A stretch of 64,000 nt of DNA from Glycomyces terrestris (lineage in GTDB: Bacteria; Actinomycetota; Actinomycetes; Mycobacteriales; Micromonosporaceae). The DNA is taken from the NCBI RefSeq assembly GCF_003933745.1, contig NZ_RSEB01000002.1:496001-560000 (forward strand). Direction: 5' to 3'. Shown here piece by piece: positions 53,887-61,856 of the stretch. The number at the start of each line of letters is the position of its first letter. The stretch's first letter is position 1. Below the pieces are notes generated by a model that was not told the DNA's origin, made no database searches, and saw only the letters and a program-made list of their open reading frames with translations. Both the position numbers and the translations under genes were made by a program.

Positions 53887-55113
53887 ATGGTCTCCCGCAG
53901 ATCCATGATCACCCTGACCGCGGCCGCCGGCGCCGTGGCCGCGAGCTCGCCGTGGTGGCGATCCTTCGCCGCCCCCGAAGCCGAGGCCGCGCCCGCCACC
54001 TGCGAACTCGCGCTCGCCAACGACACCGACACCAGCGCCGTGTACGCCTACGTGACCGGCCGCGAGTTCGGCACCGGCCGCATGATGCTCCTGCGCGGCG
54101 GCGGCCAGGCCCCGTACTACATCGAGCAGCCCGGCGCGACCAACACGCCGCTCCCGGTCGACTGCGCCATCCCGCTGAACCCGCCCGGCGCGGCCCCGGC
54201 CGTGGTCACGCTGCCGCGCATGTACGGCGCCCGCGCCTACTTCGTGCGCGAGTCCAAACTCGACTTCTACGTCAACCCGGGCCCCGCGCTCGTCGAGCCC
54301 GCGCTCCACAACCCCGCCGACACCAACTACGGCAAGATCGTCTCCTTCTGCGAGTTCACGTTCAACGACGTGCAGCTGTTCGTGAACGTCAGCTACGTCG
54401 ACCTCGTCACCGCCCTCCCGATCGGCCTGCGCCTCCAAGGCGACGGCGACCACTCGGTGGCGGCGCTCGACAACGGGGCCGTCGAGGCGATCGCCGCCGA
54501 CCTCGAGGCGCAGGCCGCCGCCGACGGCCACCCGTGGGACTCGCTCGTCATGCGCGGCGGCGACGGCAGGATCCTCCGCGTCGTCTCGCCGCAGAACGTC
54601 ATGGCGCCCTACTTCGGGCGGCCCGACATGCCGTTCGCCGACTACTGGACCGGCTACGCCGACCAGGTCTGGAACCACTACCGCGCCAACGACCTCCGCA
54701 TCGACCTCCAGGGCGGGCGCGGGGTCCTCACCGGCCGCGTCCAAGGCGACCTCCTCGTCTTCGGCGACGGCTCGGCCTTCCCGAAGCCGACCTCCCAGGA
54801 CGTCTTCACCTGCAACCACGGGCCGTTCGCCAACAACCCGTCCGACCCGGACTCGAAGAAGGCCCTGCTCGCGCGCCTCGCCGCCGCCTTCAACCGCAGC
54901 ACGATCCACAGCCACGCCGACCAGCCGAACGGGCCGGCCGTCGCCGACTTCTACGCGCACGACGTCACCAACCACTACGCGCGCGCCGTCCACGACAACT
55001 CGCCGATCGGCTACGCCTTCCCGTACGACGACGTCACGCCCGACGGCGTCCCCGACCAGTCCGGCGTCGCCTTCGACGGCAACCCGACCCGCCTGACCCT
55101 CACGGTCACCTAA
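53887..55113 (+). CDS. Secreted GH64 beta-1,3-glucanase
   Basis: A protein of 408 residues. A twin-arginine-type signal (MVSRRSMITLTAAAG) is followed by a GH64 thaumatin-like beta-barrel. The catalytic pair matches FCEFTFN (Glu156) and NVSYVD (Asp172), as in the laminaripentaose-producing enzymes of streptomycetes. ALHNPADTNYGKIVSFCEF and QNVMAPYFGR are also characteristic. It would cleave fungal cell-wall and algal beta-1,3-glucan. No extra binding module is attached. The ATG at 53887 has GGAGGT ahead; the start at 53836 would add an unlikely N terminus. Confidence 0.92.
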   Translation: MVSRRSMITLTAAAGAVAASSPWWRSFAAPEAEAAPATCELALANDTDTSAVYAYVTGREFGTGRMMLLRGGGQAPYYIEQPGATNTPLPVDCAIPLNPPGAAPAVVTLPRMYGARAYFVRESKLDFYVNPGPALVEPALHNPADTNYGKIVSFCEFTFNDVQLFVNVSYVDLVTALPIGLRLQGDGDHSVAALDNGAVEAIAADLEAQAAADGHPWDSLVMRGGDGRILRVVSPQNVMAPYFGRPDMPFADYWTGYADQVWNHYRANDLRIDLQGGRGVLTGRVQGDLLVFGDGSAFPKPTSQDVFTCNHGPFANNPSDPDSKKALLARLAAAFNRSTIHSHADQPNGPAVADFYAHDVTNHYARAVHDNSPIGYAFPYDDVTPDGVPDQSGVAFDGNPTRLTLTVT

Positions 55114-55137
55114 GTAGACCCCCTGGGGAGGAGGAAC

Positions 55138-55190
55138 CCGTCCGGCCGGAGACCGCGCGCAACGAGAGAGCGCTCTCGCCGGTCGGACGG
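55138..55190. terminator. Nested hairpin between convergent genes
   Basis: Outer arms CCGTCCGGCCGG / CCGGTCGGACGG (one mismatch) enclose an inner CGAGAG-agcg-CTCTCG hairpin at 55163-55178. It lies between the GH64 stop and the response regulator stop and can serve both strands. Confidence 0.65.
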
Positions 55191-55254
55191 ACCGCCCTTC
55201 ACCGTGATCCGTTCGGTGCGCGCCGCCCTAGTACGCCGCGTCGGCCACGAAGAC

Positions 55255-55911
55255 TCACCGCCCCTTGGGCTGCAACAGGCCCCGCTCGTAGGCGACCGCG
55301 ACCGCCGCCGCGCGGTCGTTGACCTCCAGCTTCGCGTACACGTGCATCAGGTGCGTCTTCACAGTCGCCTCGCTGATGAACAGCTCCGCGGCCGTCTCCC
55401 TGTTGCTGCGCCCCTTCGCGATCAGGGCCAGCACCTCCAGCTCGCGCTCGCTCAGCGGCCCCTGCGTGCCCGCCGCCGCGGGCCGGCGCACCTGCGCCAT
55501 GAGCACCGACGCCACCGAGGGCGCGAGCACCGTGCCGCCCTCGTGCGCGGCCCGAATGGCCCGCCGCAGCTCCTCGGGCGAGGCGTCCTTGAGCAGGTAC
55601 CCGGCCGCGCCGGCCTCGATCGCCGGCAGCACGTCGGAGTCCGTGTCGTACGTGGTGAGCACCAGGACCTTCGCCGCCGCGCCGAGCGCCGCGAGCTCCC
55701 GGATCGCCGTCACCCCGTCCGTGCCCGGCATCCGCAGGTCCATGAGCACCACGTCGGGCCCGAGCGCGAGCGCCCGGTCGACGGCCTCCCGGCCGTCGGA
55801 CGCCTCGCCCACGACCTCGATGTCGCCGCCGCGCGCGAACATGCCGCGCAGCCCGTCCCGGACCACCGGATGGTCGTCCGCGATCAGCACCCGGATCGGC
55901 TCAGGCGGCAT
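55255..55911 (-). CDS. NarL/FixJ-type response regulator
   Basis: A protein of 218 residues. The receiver domain has acidic residues ADDHP, the phosphorylated Asp58 in VLMDLRMPG, Thr and Lys in LTTYD and LLKDAS. The LuxR-type helix-turn-helix has LSERELEVLALIAKGRSNRE and EATVKTHLMHVYAKL. Its start overlaps the histidine kinase end by 11 bp, so the two form a two-component pair, co-transcribed with the upstream ABC transporter genes. Confidence 0.94.
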   Translation of the reverse strand: MPPEPIRVLIADDHPVVRDGLRGMFARGGDIEVVGEASDGREAVDRALALGPDVVLMDLRMPGTDGVTAIRELAALGAAAKVLVLTTYDTDSDVLPAIEAGAAGYLLKDASPEELRRAIRAAHEGGTVLAPSVASVLMAQVRRPAAAGTQGPLSERELEVLALIAKGRSNRETAAELFISEATVKTHLMHVYAKLEVNDRAAAVAVAYERGLLQPKGR

Positions 55912-57157
55912 CGGCCACCCCCTGCGGCACCGCCGGGACGATCGCCGACACGACCGTGCCGCGGCCCGGCTCCGACTCGATCGACAGGCTCCCTGCGATC
56001 CGCGACACGCGCTGGCGCATCGCCGAGAGCCCGTACCCGCCTTTGCTCCCGGCCGTCGTCCGGGCCGGCTCGAAGCCGACCCCGTCGTCCCGCACGTCCA
56101 GCGCCAACTCGTCCTCCATGTACGACAGGGTGATCCCGATCCGGCCCGCGCCGGCGTGCTTGGCCGCGTTGGTGAGCGCCTCCTGCGTCACCCGCAGCAG
56201 CGTCACCTCCACCTCCGGGTGCATCGGCCGGGCCTCCCCGGTGGTCACCAGCTCCACCGGGACCGCATGGGCCGCAGACCACTTCGCGGACACCTCCGCG
56301 AGCGCCTCCGGCAGCTGTGCGGCGTCCAACGTGGGCGGACCGATCGCCTGTACGGTGCGCCGCGCCTCGGCCAGGCTGTCCCGCGCCAGCTCCACCGCGC
56401 TGTCGAGGTGGCGGCGTCGCTGCGCCTCGTCGTCGGTCGCGTCCACGGCCTGGAGCTGCGCGATGATCCCGGCCAGGCCCTGCGCGACGGTGTCGTGGAT
56501 CTCGCGGGCCATGCGCTGGCGCTCGTCGAGGACGCCGGCCTCGCGGGCCTGCGTCATGAGCTGCATGTGGAGGCCCGCGTTCTCCTCCATGGCCGCCTCG
56601 CGGGCCCGGAACGCCTCCTCGCGCTCGGCGCGGAGCTTCTCCATCCGGTCGTTGAGCAGGAACCCGAAGCTGATCGCCAGGGTCTGGACGCACACGATGA
56701 CCGCGTACCCCGAGTACGCCTGAACGCTCGGCACCTCCACGATCGTCGAGTTCACCACCACCGAGGTCGCCCCGATCCCCGTCACGATCATCCACAGGGG
56801 ACGCAGCAGGCCGGCGTGGAAGAAGCCGGTGACGACGAAGATGAAGTACAGCATGTCGTACCGCATGAGCGCGAACCCGAACGCGATGAAGCCGATGAAG
56901 TACACCGTCATCCGCACCGGGGAGAACGCCTCCTCCGTCATGCGCGTGAACCCGAAGTACACCCACACGGCCGCCGCGGCCGACAGGGCCACGGCGGTGG
57001 TCCGGTCGGCCGCGGTCAGCTCCGACAGCAGCGCGCTCAGGGCGGTCGCGACCGCCAGCGTCAGGTACGGCACCAGCTCCAGGAACCGGCTGTAGATCTT
57101 GTGGATGCCGGACGAGCGCTCGCCGATCAGCTCGGGGCTCCACGGCGCCGTCTGCAT
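55901..57157 (-). CDS. Membrane histidine kinase (HisKA_3 type)
   Basis: A protein of 418 residues. Five to six membrane helices (about 30-168) act as the sensor. A coiled-coil (about 170-215) leads to the dimerisation helix with phosphorylated His221 in REIHDTVAQGLAG. The ATPase part has N-box TQEALTNAAKHA, DDGVGFEP and GGYGLSAM. No large extracellular domain is present, so the stimulus is probably sensed in or at the membrane, like DesK/LiaS-type kinases. It lies 4 bp after an ABC permease, suggesting response to membrane-active compounds. Confidence 0.93.
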   Translation of the reverse strand: MQTAPWSPELIGERSSGIHKIYSRFLELVPYLTLAVATALSALLSELTAADRTTAVALSAAAAVWVYFGFTRMTEEAFSPVRMTVYFIGFIAFGFALMRYDMLYFIFVVTGFFHAGLLRPLWMIVTGIGATSVVVNSTIVEVPSVQAYSGYAVIVCVQTLAISFGFLLNDRMEKLRAEREEAFRAREAAMEENAGLHMQLMTQAREAGVLDERQRMAREIHDTVAQGLAGIIAQLQAVDATDDEAQRRRHLDSAVELARDSLAEARRTVQAIGPPTLDAAQLPEALAEVSAKWSAAHAVPVELVTTGEARPMHPEVEVTLLRVTQEALTNAAKHAGAGRIGITLSYMEDELALDVRDDGVGFEPARTTAGSKGGYGLSAMRQRVSRIAGSLSIESEPGRGTVVSAIVPAVPQGVADAA

Positions 57158-57161
57158 TTCA

Positions 57162-57896
57162 CTACTCCCACTTGAAGATCCGGGCCGAGGCGGTGCCCGC
57201 GGCCAGAGCGGTCGCCGCCATCACCAGGAGCGGCAGCGCGGCCGGGGTCTCGCCGTTCCAGCTGTCGAGCAGCGTCTGGACGCCCGGCGGCACGAAGTCG
57301 CCGATGCGGGCCACCGCGTCGGGGAGCATGAACCGGGGGAGGTACACGCCGCCGAAGAACATGGTCGACATGAACAGCACCGACGCGATCCCGGAGGCGG
57401 CGCGGGAGGTGGCTGCCGTGGCCGCCACCAGCATACCGAGCGCGAAGACCGCGGTGATGCCGAGGACGAACGCCAGTGCGAACCACAGCGGGCTCTCCGG
57501 CAGCGGCACGCCGTAGGCGATCCGGCCCGCGACGATCACGAGCAGCGAGGACACCAGGGCCGCCCCGACGTTGACGACGAGCTGCGCCGAGAGGAGCTTC
57601 GCGGGGTGGACGGGGGTGGTGCGCATGCGGCGGAGCACGCCGCGCTCGCGGTAGCCGGCCATGACCGTCGGCAGGTTCGTGAGGCCGACGACGCCGACCG
57701 ACATGACGATCATCGAGGGCGCGAAGTAGTCGATGAACCGGATGCCGCCCATCTCGGGAGAGGGCTCGCGCAGCATCGGGACCGCGCCGAGCCCGAGGAG
57801 GATGACCGCGGGGAGGAGCAGGCCGACGACGAGCGCGGTCGTGTCGCGGACGAACAGCCGGGCCTCGGCCTGGACGAGCTTCATGAAGGATGACAT
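57162..57896 (-). CDS. ABC-2 type transporter permease
   Basis: A protein of 244 residues with six predicted helices. GVVGLTNLPTVMAGYRERGV, LRRMRTTPVHP and FFGGVYLPRFMLPD are typical of DrrB/ABC-2 exporter permeases. It works with the ATPase encoded just upstream. The ATG at 57896 has no strong ribosome binding site but the gene is spaced 29 bp from the ATPase stop. Drug, lipid or peptide efflux is likely. Confidence 0.9.
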   Translation of the reverse strand: MSSFMKLVQAEARLFVRDTTALVVGLLLPAVILLGLGAVPMLREPSPEMGGIRFIDYFAPSMIVMSVGVVGLTNLPTVMAGYRERGVLRRMRTTPVHPAKLLSAQLVVNVGAALVSSLLVIVAGRIAYGVPLPESPLWFALAFVLGITAVFALGMLVAATAATSRAASGIASVLFMSTMFFGGVYLPRFMLPDAVARIGDFVPPGVQTLLDSWNGETPAALPLLVMAATALAAGTASARIFKWE

Positions 57897-57925
57897 CGGG
57901 GGACTCCTGTTTCCGTTGCTGGGGT

Positions 57926-58834
57926 TCAGTTCTCGATGGACTTGCCGGTGAGGGCGACGAACGCGTCGTCGAGGCTGACCTGCTCGACGCGCAGGTCGGC
58001 GGCCACGATGTGGTTGCGGGCCAGGACGGACGCGACGGCCTGGAGCAGGTTCCCGCTGCCGGAGACGACCACCTGGGGGCCGTTCCGCTCGACGCCGGCC
58101 ACTTCCGGCAGGTCGAGCAGGAGCGCGTCGGCGAACTCCGCGGAGGGCCGGAAGCGCACGCGCTGCTCGGCGCTGACGCGCGCGGTGAGCCCGGCCGGGG
58201 AGTCGACGGCGACGACCTTGCCGGAGTCGATGACGGCGAGGCGGTCGCAGAGCCGCTCGGCCTCGTCCATGAAGTGGGTGACCAGGATGATCGTGACGCC
58301 GGTGTCGCGGACCTGCTCGATGAGGTCCCACGTGTCGCGCCGGGCCTGCGGGTCGAGCCCGGTGGTGAGCTCGTCGAGCACGGCGATGCGCGGGTTCCCG
58401 ATGAGCGCCAGGGCGATCGAGAGGCGCTGCTGCTGGCCGCCGGAGAGCTTCCCGAACGGCGTCCGGCGCTTGGCGCCGAGCCCGAGCGACTCGATGAGCC
58501 GGTCCGGGTCGGCCGGGTTGGGGTAGAAGGACCGGTACAGGTCCAGGGCCTCGCCGACGCGCATCTTGTCGGGCAGGCGGCTCTCCTGGAGCTGGACGCC
58601 GAGGATCTGCTTGAGCTCCTTGGCGTCGCGCGCCGGGTCGAGGCCCATGACCGAGACGGTCCCGGCGTCGCGGTCGCGCAGCCCGGCGACGCACTCGACG
58701 GTGGTGGTCTTGCCCGCGCCGTTCGGGCCGAGGATGCCGAAGATCTCGCCTTCGTCCACTGTGAACGAGACGCCGTCGGCGGCCCGCTGCTCCCCGTAGT
58801 GCTTGACCAGGTCCTTGACCTCGATGATCGCCAT
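57926..58834 (-). CDS. ABC transporter ATP-binding protein (DrrA-like)
   Basis: A protein of 302 residues with Walker A GPNGAGKTTTV, signature LSGGQQQRLSIA, Walker B IAVLDELTTGLDP and switch His in LVTHFMDE. The extra C-terminal domain of about 85 residues (VRFRPSAEFADALLL, then VEQVSLDDAFVALTG) is typical of DrrA-like exporters. First gene of a four-gene unit: ATPase, permease, kinase, regulator. AGGAGGCCACC precedes the ATG. Three CGGTTGAT-type half-sites lie about 77-110 bp upstream. Confidence 0.93.
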   Translation of the reverse strand: MAIIEVKDLVKHYGEQRAADGVSFTVDEGEIFGILGPNGAGKTTTVECVAGLRDRDAGTVSVMGLDPARDAKELKQILGVQLQESRLPDKMRVGEALDLYRSFYPNPADPDRLIESLGLGAKRRTPFGKLSGGQQQRLSIALALIGNPRIAVLDELTTGLDPQARRDTWDLIEQVRDTGVTIILVTHFMDEAERLCDRLAVIDSGKVVAVDSPAGLTARVSAEQRVRFRPSAEFADALLLDLPEVAGVERNGPQVVVSGSGNLLQAVASVLARNHIVAADLRVEQVSLDDAFVALTGKSIEN

Positions 58835-58910
58835 GGTGGCCTCCTTGCTTCGTGTGAGACAAGATTCGCAAGGATCCGGGCCCGGGGCATCGACCGCGAA
58901 GCTGAAGGCG

Positions 58911-58943
58911 CGGTTGATCCCGGCGATCAACCGATCGGTTGAT
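58911..58943. promoter_or_regulatory. Operator-like repeats upstream of the ABC/two-component operon
   Basis: CGGTTGATC (58911-58919) and GATCAACCG (58925-58933) form a perfect inverted repeat with a 5-nt spacer; a third half-site CGGTTGAT follows at 58936-58943. The response regulator encoded in the operon is a good candidate to bind here (inference). Confidence 0.6.
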
Positions 58944-59029
58944 GCGGTCCACCGGGGGAGTGGGAGGCGGCCGATTCGCCGGAAAACCAAGGGTCGATTG
59001 AGTGGTATATCGAAGTCGAGGTTTCGGAG

Positions 59030-59215
59030 GTGACGATGCCCGGGGGCCGCCGCGCGCCGCGCGGCGGCCCCCGGGCGAAGGAAGGCAGACAGCGGGCGAG
59101 GGGCAGCGGCGCGGCGGCCCCCCGCGAAGCACGACGGATGGCTGGCGAGGGGCAGCGGCGCGGCGGCGGCCCTGCGAACGCGAATCGGTCCGGGCGCTTC
59201 GGCCGCGAATGGTGA
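59030..59215. repeat. Hairpin and direct repeats in the ABC/PEP-mutase intergenic gap
   Basis: CCCGGGGGCCGCCGCG / CGCGGCGGCCCCCGGG at about 59039-59077 can form a very stable hairpin. GCGAGGGGCAGCGGCGCGGCGG then occurs at about 59096 and 59145 (period about 49). No gene in 58835-59264. Confidence 0.65.
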
Positions 59216-59264
59216 TGTCGGATCCTGGCCAGACACGAAGCGACACGGCTGATTTGATTGCGGC

Positions 59265-60071
59265 ATGACGAACGAACTGGCGCAGCGCTTCCGCTCCCTC
59301 CACACCACCCCGCCCCTGCTCCTCCCGAACTGCTGGGACGCCGGCAGCGCTGCGGTCATCGCCGCCGCGGGGGCGCCCGCGATCGCCACCACCAGCGCGG
59401 GCGTCGCCTGGAGCCTCGGCCGCCCCGACGGTGACGCGCTCAAGCGCGACGAGGCCGTGGCGGTCGTCGAGCGCGTGGTGCGCGCGGTGGACCTGCCGGT
59501 CACCGCCGACGTCGAATCCGGGTTCGGCCGCACCCCGAAGGGGGTCCGCAAGACCCTGGCGGCCGTCGCCGCCGCGGGGGCGGTCGGTGTCAACATCGAG
59601 GACACCGTCGCCGAGGAGCCCGGTTCCCTGCGGCCGCTGACCGACCAGGCCGAGCGCCTGGCCGCGGCCCGCGAGGGCGCTGGGCCCGACCTGTTCATCA
59701 ACGCCCGCATCGACATCTACCTCGCCGGCATCGGCGAACCGGAGACCCGCCTGGCCGCCGTCATCGAGCGCGCCGCGGCTTATGCGGAAGCGGGCGCCGA
59801 CGGCATCTTCGTTCCCGGTGTCACGGACCCCGAGACGATCACCGCGCTCGTCAACGCGATCAGCCTGCCGCTCAACATCCTCGCGGGCCCCGGCGCCCCC
59901 GCGCCCTCCGCGCTGGCGAAGCTCGGCGTGGCCCGCATCAGCCTCGGCTCCCAAGTGGCCTCGGCCGCGTATGCGGCCGCCCGCCGCGCCGCCTTGGGCC
60001 TCTTCGACTCCGACACCTACGACACCGAAGGCGGCATCGACTACGGCACCATGCAGTCCCTGCTCGGATAA
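59265..60071 (+). CDS. Isocitrate lyase/PEP mutase superfamily protein
   Basis: A protein of 268 residues. PNCWDAGSAAVIAAAGAPAI and TADVESGFGR (metal-binding acidic cluster) plus VNIEDTV define the PEP mutase/ICL barrel. The Lys-Lys-Cys-Gly-His loop of true isocitrate lyases is missing. The length fits the actinobacterial group annotated as PEP mutase-like or oxaloacetate decarboxylase-like. The actual C-C or P-C reaction is unassigned; no phosphonate genes are near. No ribosome binding site is evident before the ATG. Confidence 0.87.
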   Translation: MTNELAQRFRSLHTTPPLLLPNCWDAGSAAVIAAAGAPAIATTSAGVAWSLGRPDGDALKRDEAVAVVERVVRAVDLPVTADVESGFGRTPKGVRKTLAAVAAAGAVGVNIEDTVAEEPGSLRPLTDQAERLAAAREGAGPDLFINARIDIYLAGIGEPETRLAAVIERAAAYAEAGADGIFVPGVTDPETITALVNAISLPLNILAGPGAPAPSALAKLGVARISLGSQVASAAYAAARRAALGLFDSDTYDTEGGIDYGTMQSLLG

Positions 60072-60148
60072 CACATGACATGTGACATGCCACCCGCGTT
60101 TGGCAAGCGGAAGCGGCGCAGCGACAGCCCCGGCGCGTCCGTGCGTTC

Positions 60149-60595
60149 CTATGCTGCCGGGGCGTCGCGGATCATGCAGGTGAGGCGGCCGGTGCAGATG
60201 CGGCGGCCGTCGTCGTCGCTGACGACGATCTCGTAGGTGGCCGTGGATCGTCCGCGGTGGATCGGGGTGGCGACGCCGGTGACCGTGCCGGCGCGGACCG
60301 CGCGGTGGTGGGTCACGTTCAGGTCCACGCCGACCGCGATCCGGCCGGGCCCGGCGTGGAGCATCGAGCCGACCGAGCCGAGCGTCTCGGCGAGCACCGC
60401 CGAGGCCCCGCCGTGGAGGAGACCATACGGCTGCCGGTTCCCTTCGACGGCCATCCGGGCCACGACCCGCTCCGGGGCGGCCTCCAGCACCTCGATGCCC
60501 ATGCGCGCGCCCAGCTCCCCGGCGGAGAACAGCTCCTGGAGGTCCATCCCCGCACCGGCGAACCGGTCGAGGACCTCGGGCGGAAACTCGGTCAT
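60149..60595 (-). CDS. PaaI-type hotdog thioesterase
   Basis: A protein of 148 residues. The hotdog active-site helix is preceded by YGLLHGGASAVLAETLGSVG, with the H-G-G and catalytic Glu typical of PaaI/MenI thioesterases. VGVDLNVTHHRAVRAG and GRSTATYEIVV are the following strands. It hydrolyses acyl-CoA, possibly DHNA-CoA in menaquinone synthesis or an aromatic-CoA; neighbours do not decide this. The ATG at 60595 is followed directly by the fold. Confidence 0.9.
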   Translation of the reverse strand: MTEFPPEVLDRFAGAGMDLQELFSAGELGARMGIEVLEAAPERVVARMAVEGNRQPYGLLHGGASAVLAETLGSVGSMLHAGPGRIAVGVDLNVTHHRAVRAGTVTGVATPIHRGRSTATYEIVVSDDDGRRICTGRLTCMIRDAPAA

Positions 60596-60779
60596 GTCCG
60601 GCGGCTCCAATCGTCGTCCCGCGGCCGGGCGGCACTGCCCGGCCCGCGCCCGCGGCCCCGCGGGCCGCGCGCCAGGACAGTCTAGGACCGGCCCCGGACC
60701 GCCCGGACCCGTCACCTCCACCGGCGCGGCAGCGCCCCCGCTTCCCCTGGGGTGCACGGCATCCAGGCCGGAACGAAAG

Positions 60780-60828
60780 GACGCGTTCGGGTGTCGGGCG
60801 GTCGATCCGCCCGGCACCCGAACGCGTC
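60780..60828. terminator. Long intergenic hairpin
   Basis: 22-bp arms (GACGCGTTCGGGTGTCGGGC onward, and its complement) with one mismatch and a 5-nt loop. It lies 190 bp beyond the LysE stop and just 11 bp after a short minus-strand ORF. Confidence 0.75.
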
Positions 60829-61019
60829 GGGGGTGCGGACTAAGCCGGTGCGCAGGTCATGTCGCGGCGACCCAGGGATCGGACCGCCGCGAGCCGCAAG
60901 AACGATATGGGATCGCGGTGAGGACCCACCGACCATACATCCATGAACATCTATGTGCAAGCGCTCCCAAACGGGTGCGGGACGCCGCATCCGCCCGCCG
61001 GAACCGGGCGGCCGAGGAC
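60829..61019 (-). other. Orphan promoter-like segment with LacI-type site and short ORF
   Basis: On the minus strand, TGGGAGCGCTTGCACA (60956-60971) resembles the CebR/LacI-type site TGGGAGCGCTCCCA found before glycan-utilisation genes. About 12 bases further is an ATG (60944) opening a 34-codon frame (MDVWSVGPHRDPISFLRL, ending MTCAPA) that stops at 60840, just before a strong terminator. No ribosome binding site is visible. It may be the scar of a deleted glycoside-hydrolase gene or a small regulated transcript. Confidence 0.4.
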
Positions 61020-61655
61020 TCAGGCGCGCTCGCCCGCCGCGGCCGCGATGCCCAGGCCGATGAGCGCCGTGCCGCCCGTGCGGGCCAGCACCAGCTTCGG
61101 CTTCGGCCGCCGGAACACGTCGCGCGCCGCCGCGGCCACCAGCCCCCACACCGTGTCGCACAGCGCCGCCAGCAGCGCGAACGTGCCGCCCAGCAGCAGC
61201 ATCTGCGCGGTCGCCGACCCCGTCGAGGGATCGACGAACTGCGGCAGGATCGCCAGATAGAACAGGATCGTCTTCGGGTTCAGCAGCCCGACCAGGAAGC
61301 CCTCGCCGATCGTCTGCACCGTCCGCTTCGGCGCCGCCCGCTCGCCCTCCGGCGGGGTGATCAGCCCCTGCCGGTCCCGGAGCGCCTTGACGCCCAAGTA
61401 GACCAGGTACGCCGCCCCCGCGTACTTCACGATCGCGAACGCCAGCGCCGACTCGCTGATGATCGCGCCCAGGCCGACCGCCACGAGCGCCGACGCGCAG
61501 AACGTGCCCGCCGCGTTCCCCCACGCCGTCAGCAGCGCCTGCCGCCGTCCGTAGATCAGCGCCCGGCTCACGGTGAACATGACCGAGGGCCCGGGGATGA
61601 TGATCAGGATGAGCGAGGCGGCGACGAACGCCAGGAAGTTCGCGGGATCCGACAT
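61020..61655 (-). CDS. LysE/RhtB-family exporter
   Basis: A protein of 211 residues with six hydrophobic helices. The family signature IIIPGPSVMFTVSRALIYGR lies near the N terminus, and GFLVGLLNPKTILFYLAILP is the central conserved stretch. Members export amino acids such as lysine, homoserine or threonine. The in-frame start at 61691 would add a polar tail; the ATG at 61655 gives the canonical MSDPANFLAF beginning. Confidence 0.92.
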   Translation of the reverse strand: MSDPANFLAFVAASLILIIIPGPSVMFTVSRALIYGRRQALLTAWGNAAGTFCASALVAVGLGAIISESALAFAIVKYAGAAYLVYLGVKALRDRQGLITPPEGERAAPKRTVQTIGEGFLVGLLNPKTILFYLAILPQFVDPSTGSATAQMLLLGGTFALLAALCDTVWGLVAAAARDVFRRPKPKLVLARTGGTALIGLGIAAAAGERA

Positions 61656-61856
61656 GAGCCCATCAAAGCACCGCCCGCCCGCGGCGGGCAACCCGATTCC
61701 GGCCCGCGACCGCGCCGAGGCCGAACCGACGCCTCACACGCGCCTCGCGGCACTCCGTCCACGGACGCCTCCGGAGTCACAAGACCGCAGGTAGGCACCG
61801 GATTCCCGCGTGATACAGAGTTCTCCTACCGCTCTCATCCCTCCGCAGGAGCCCCC

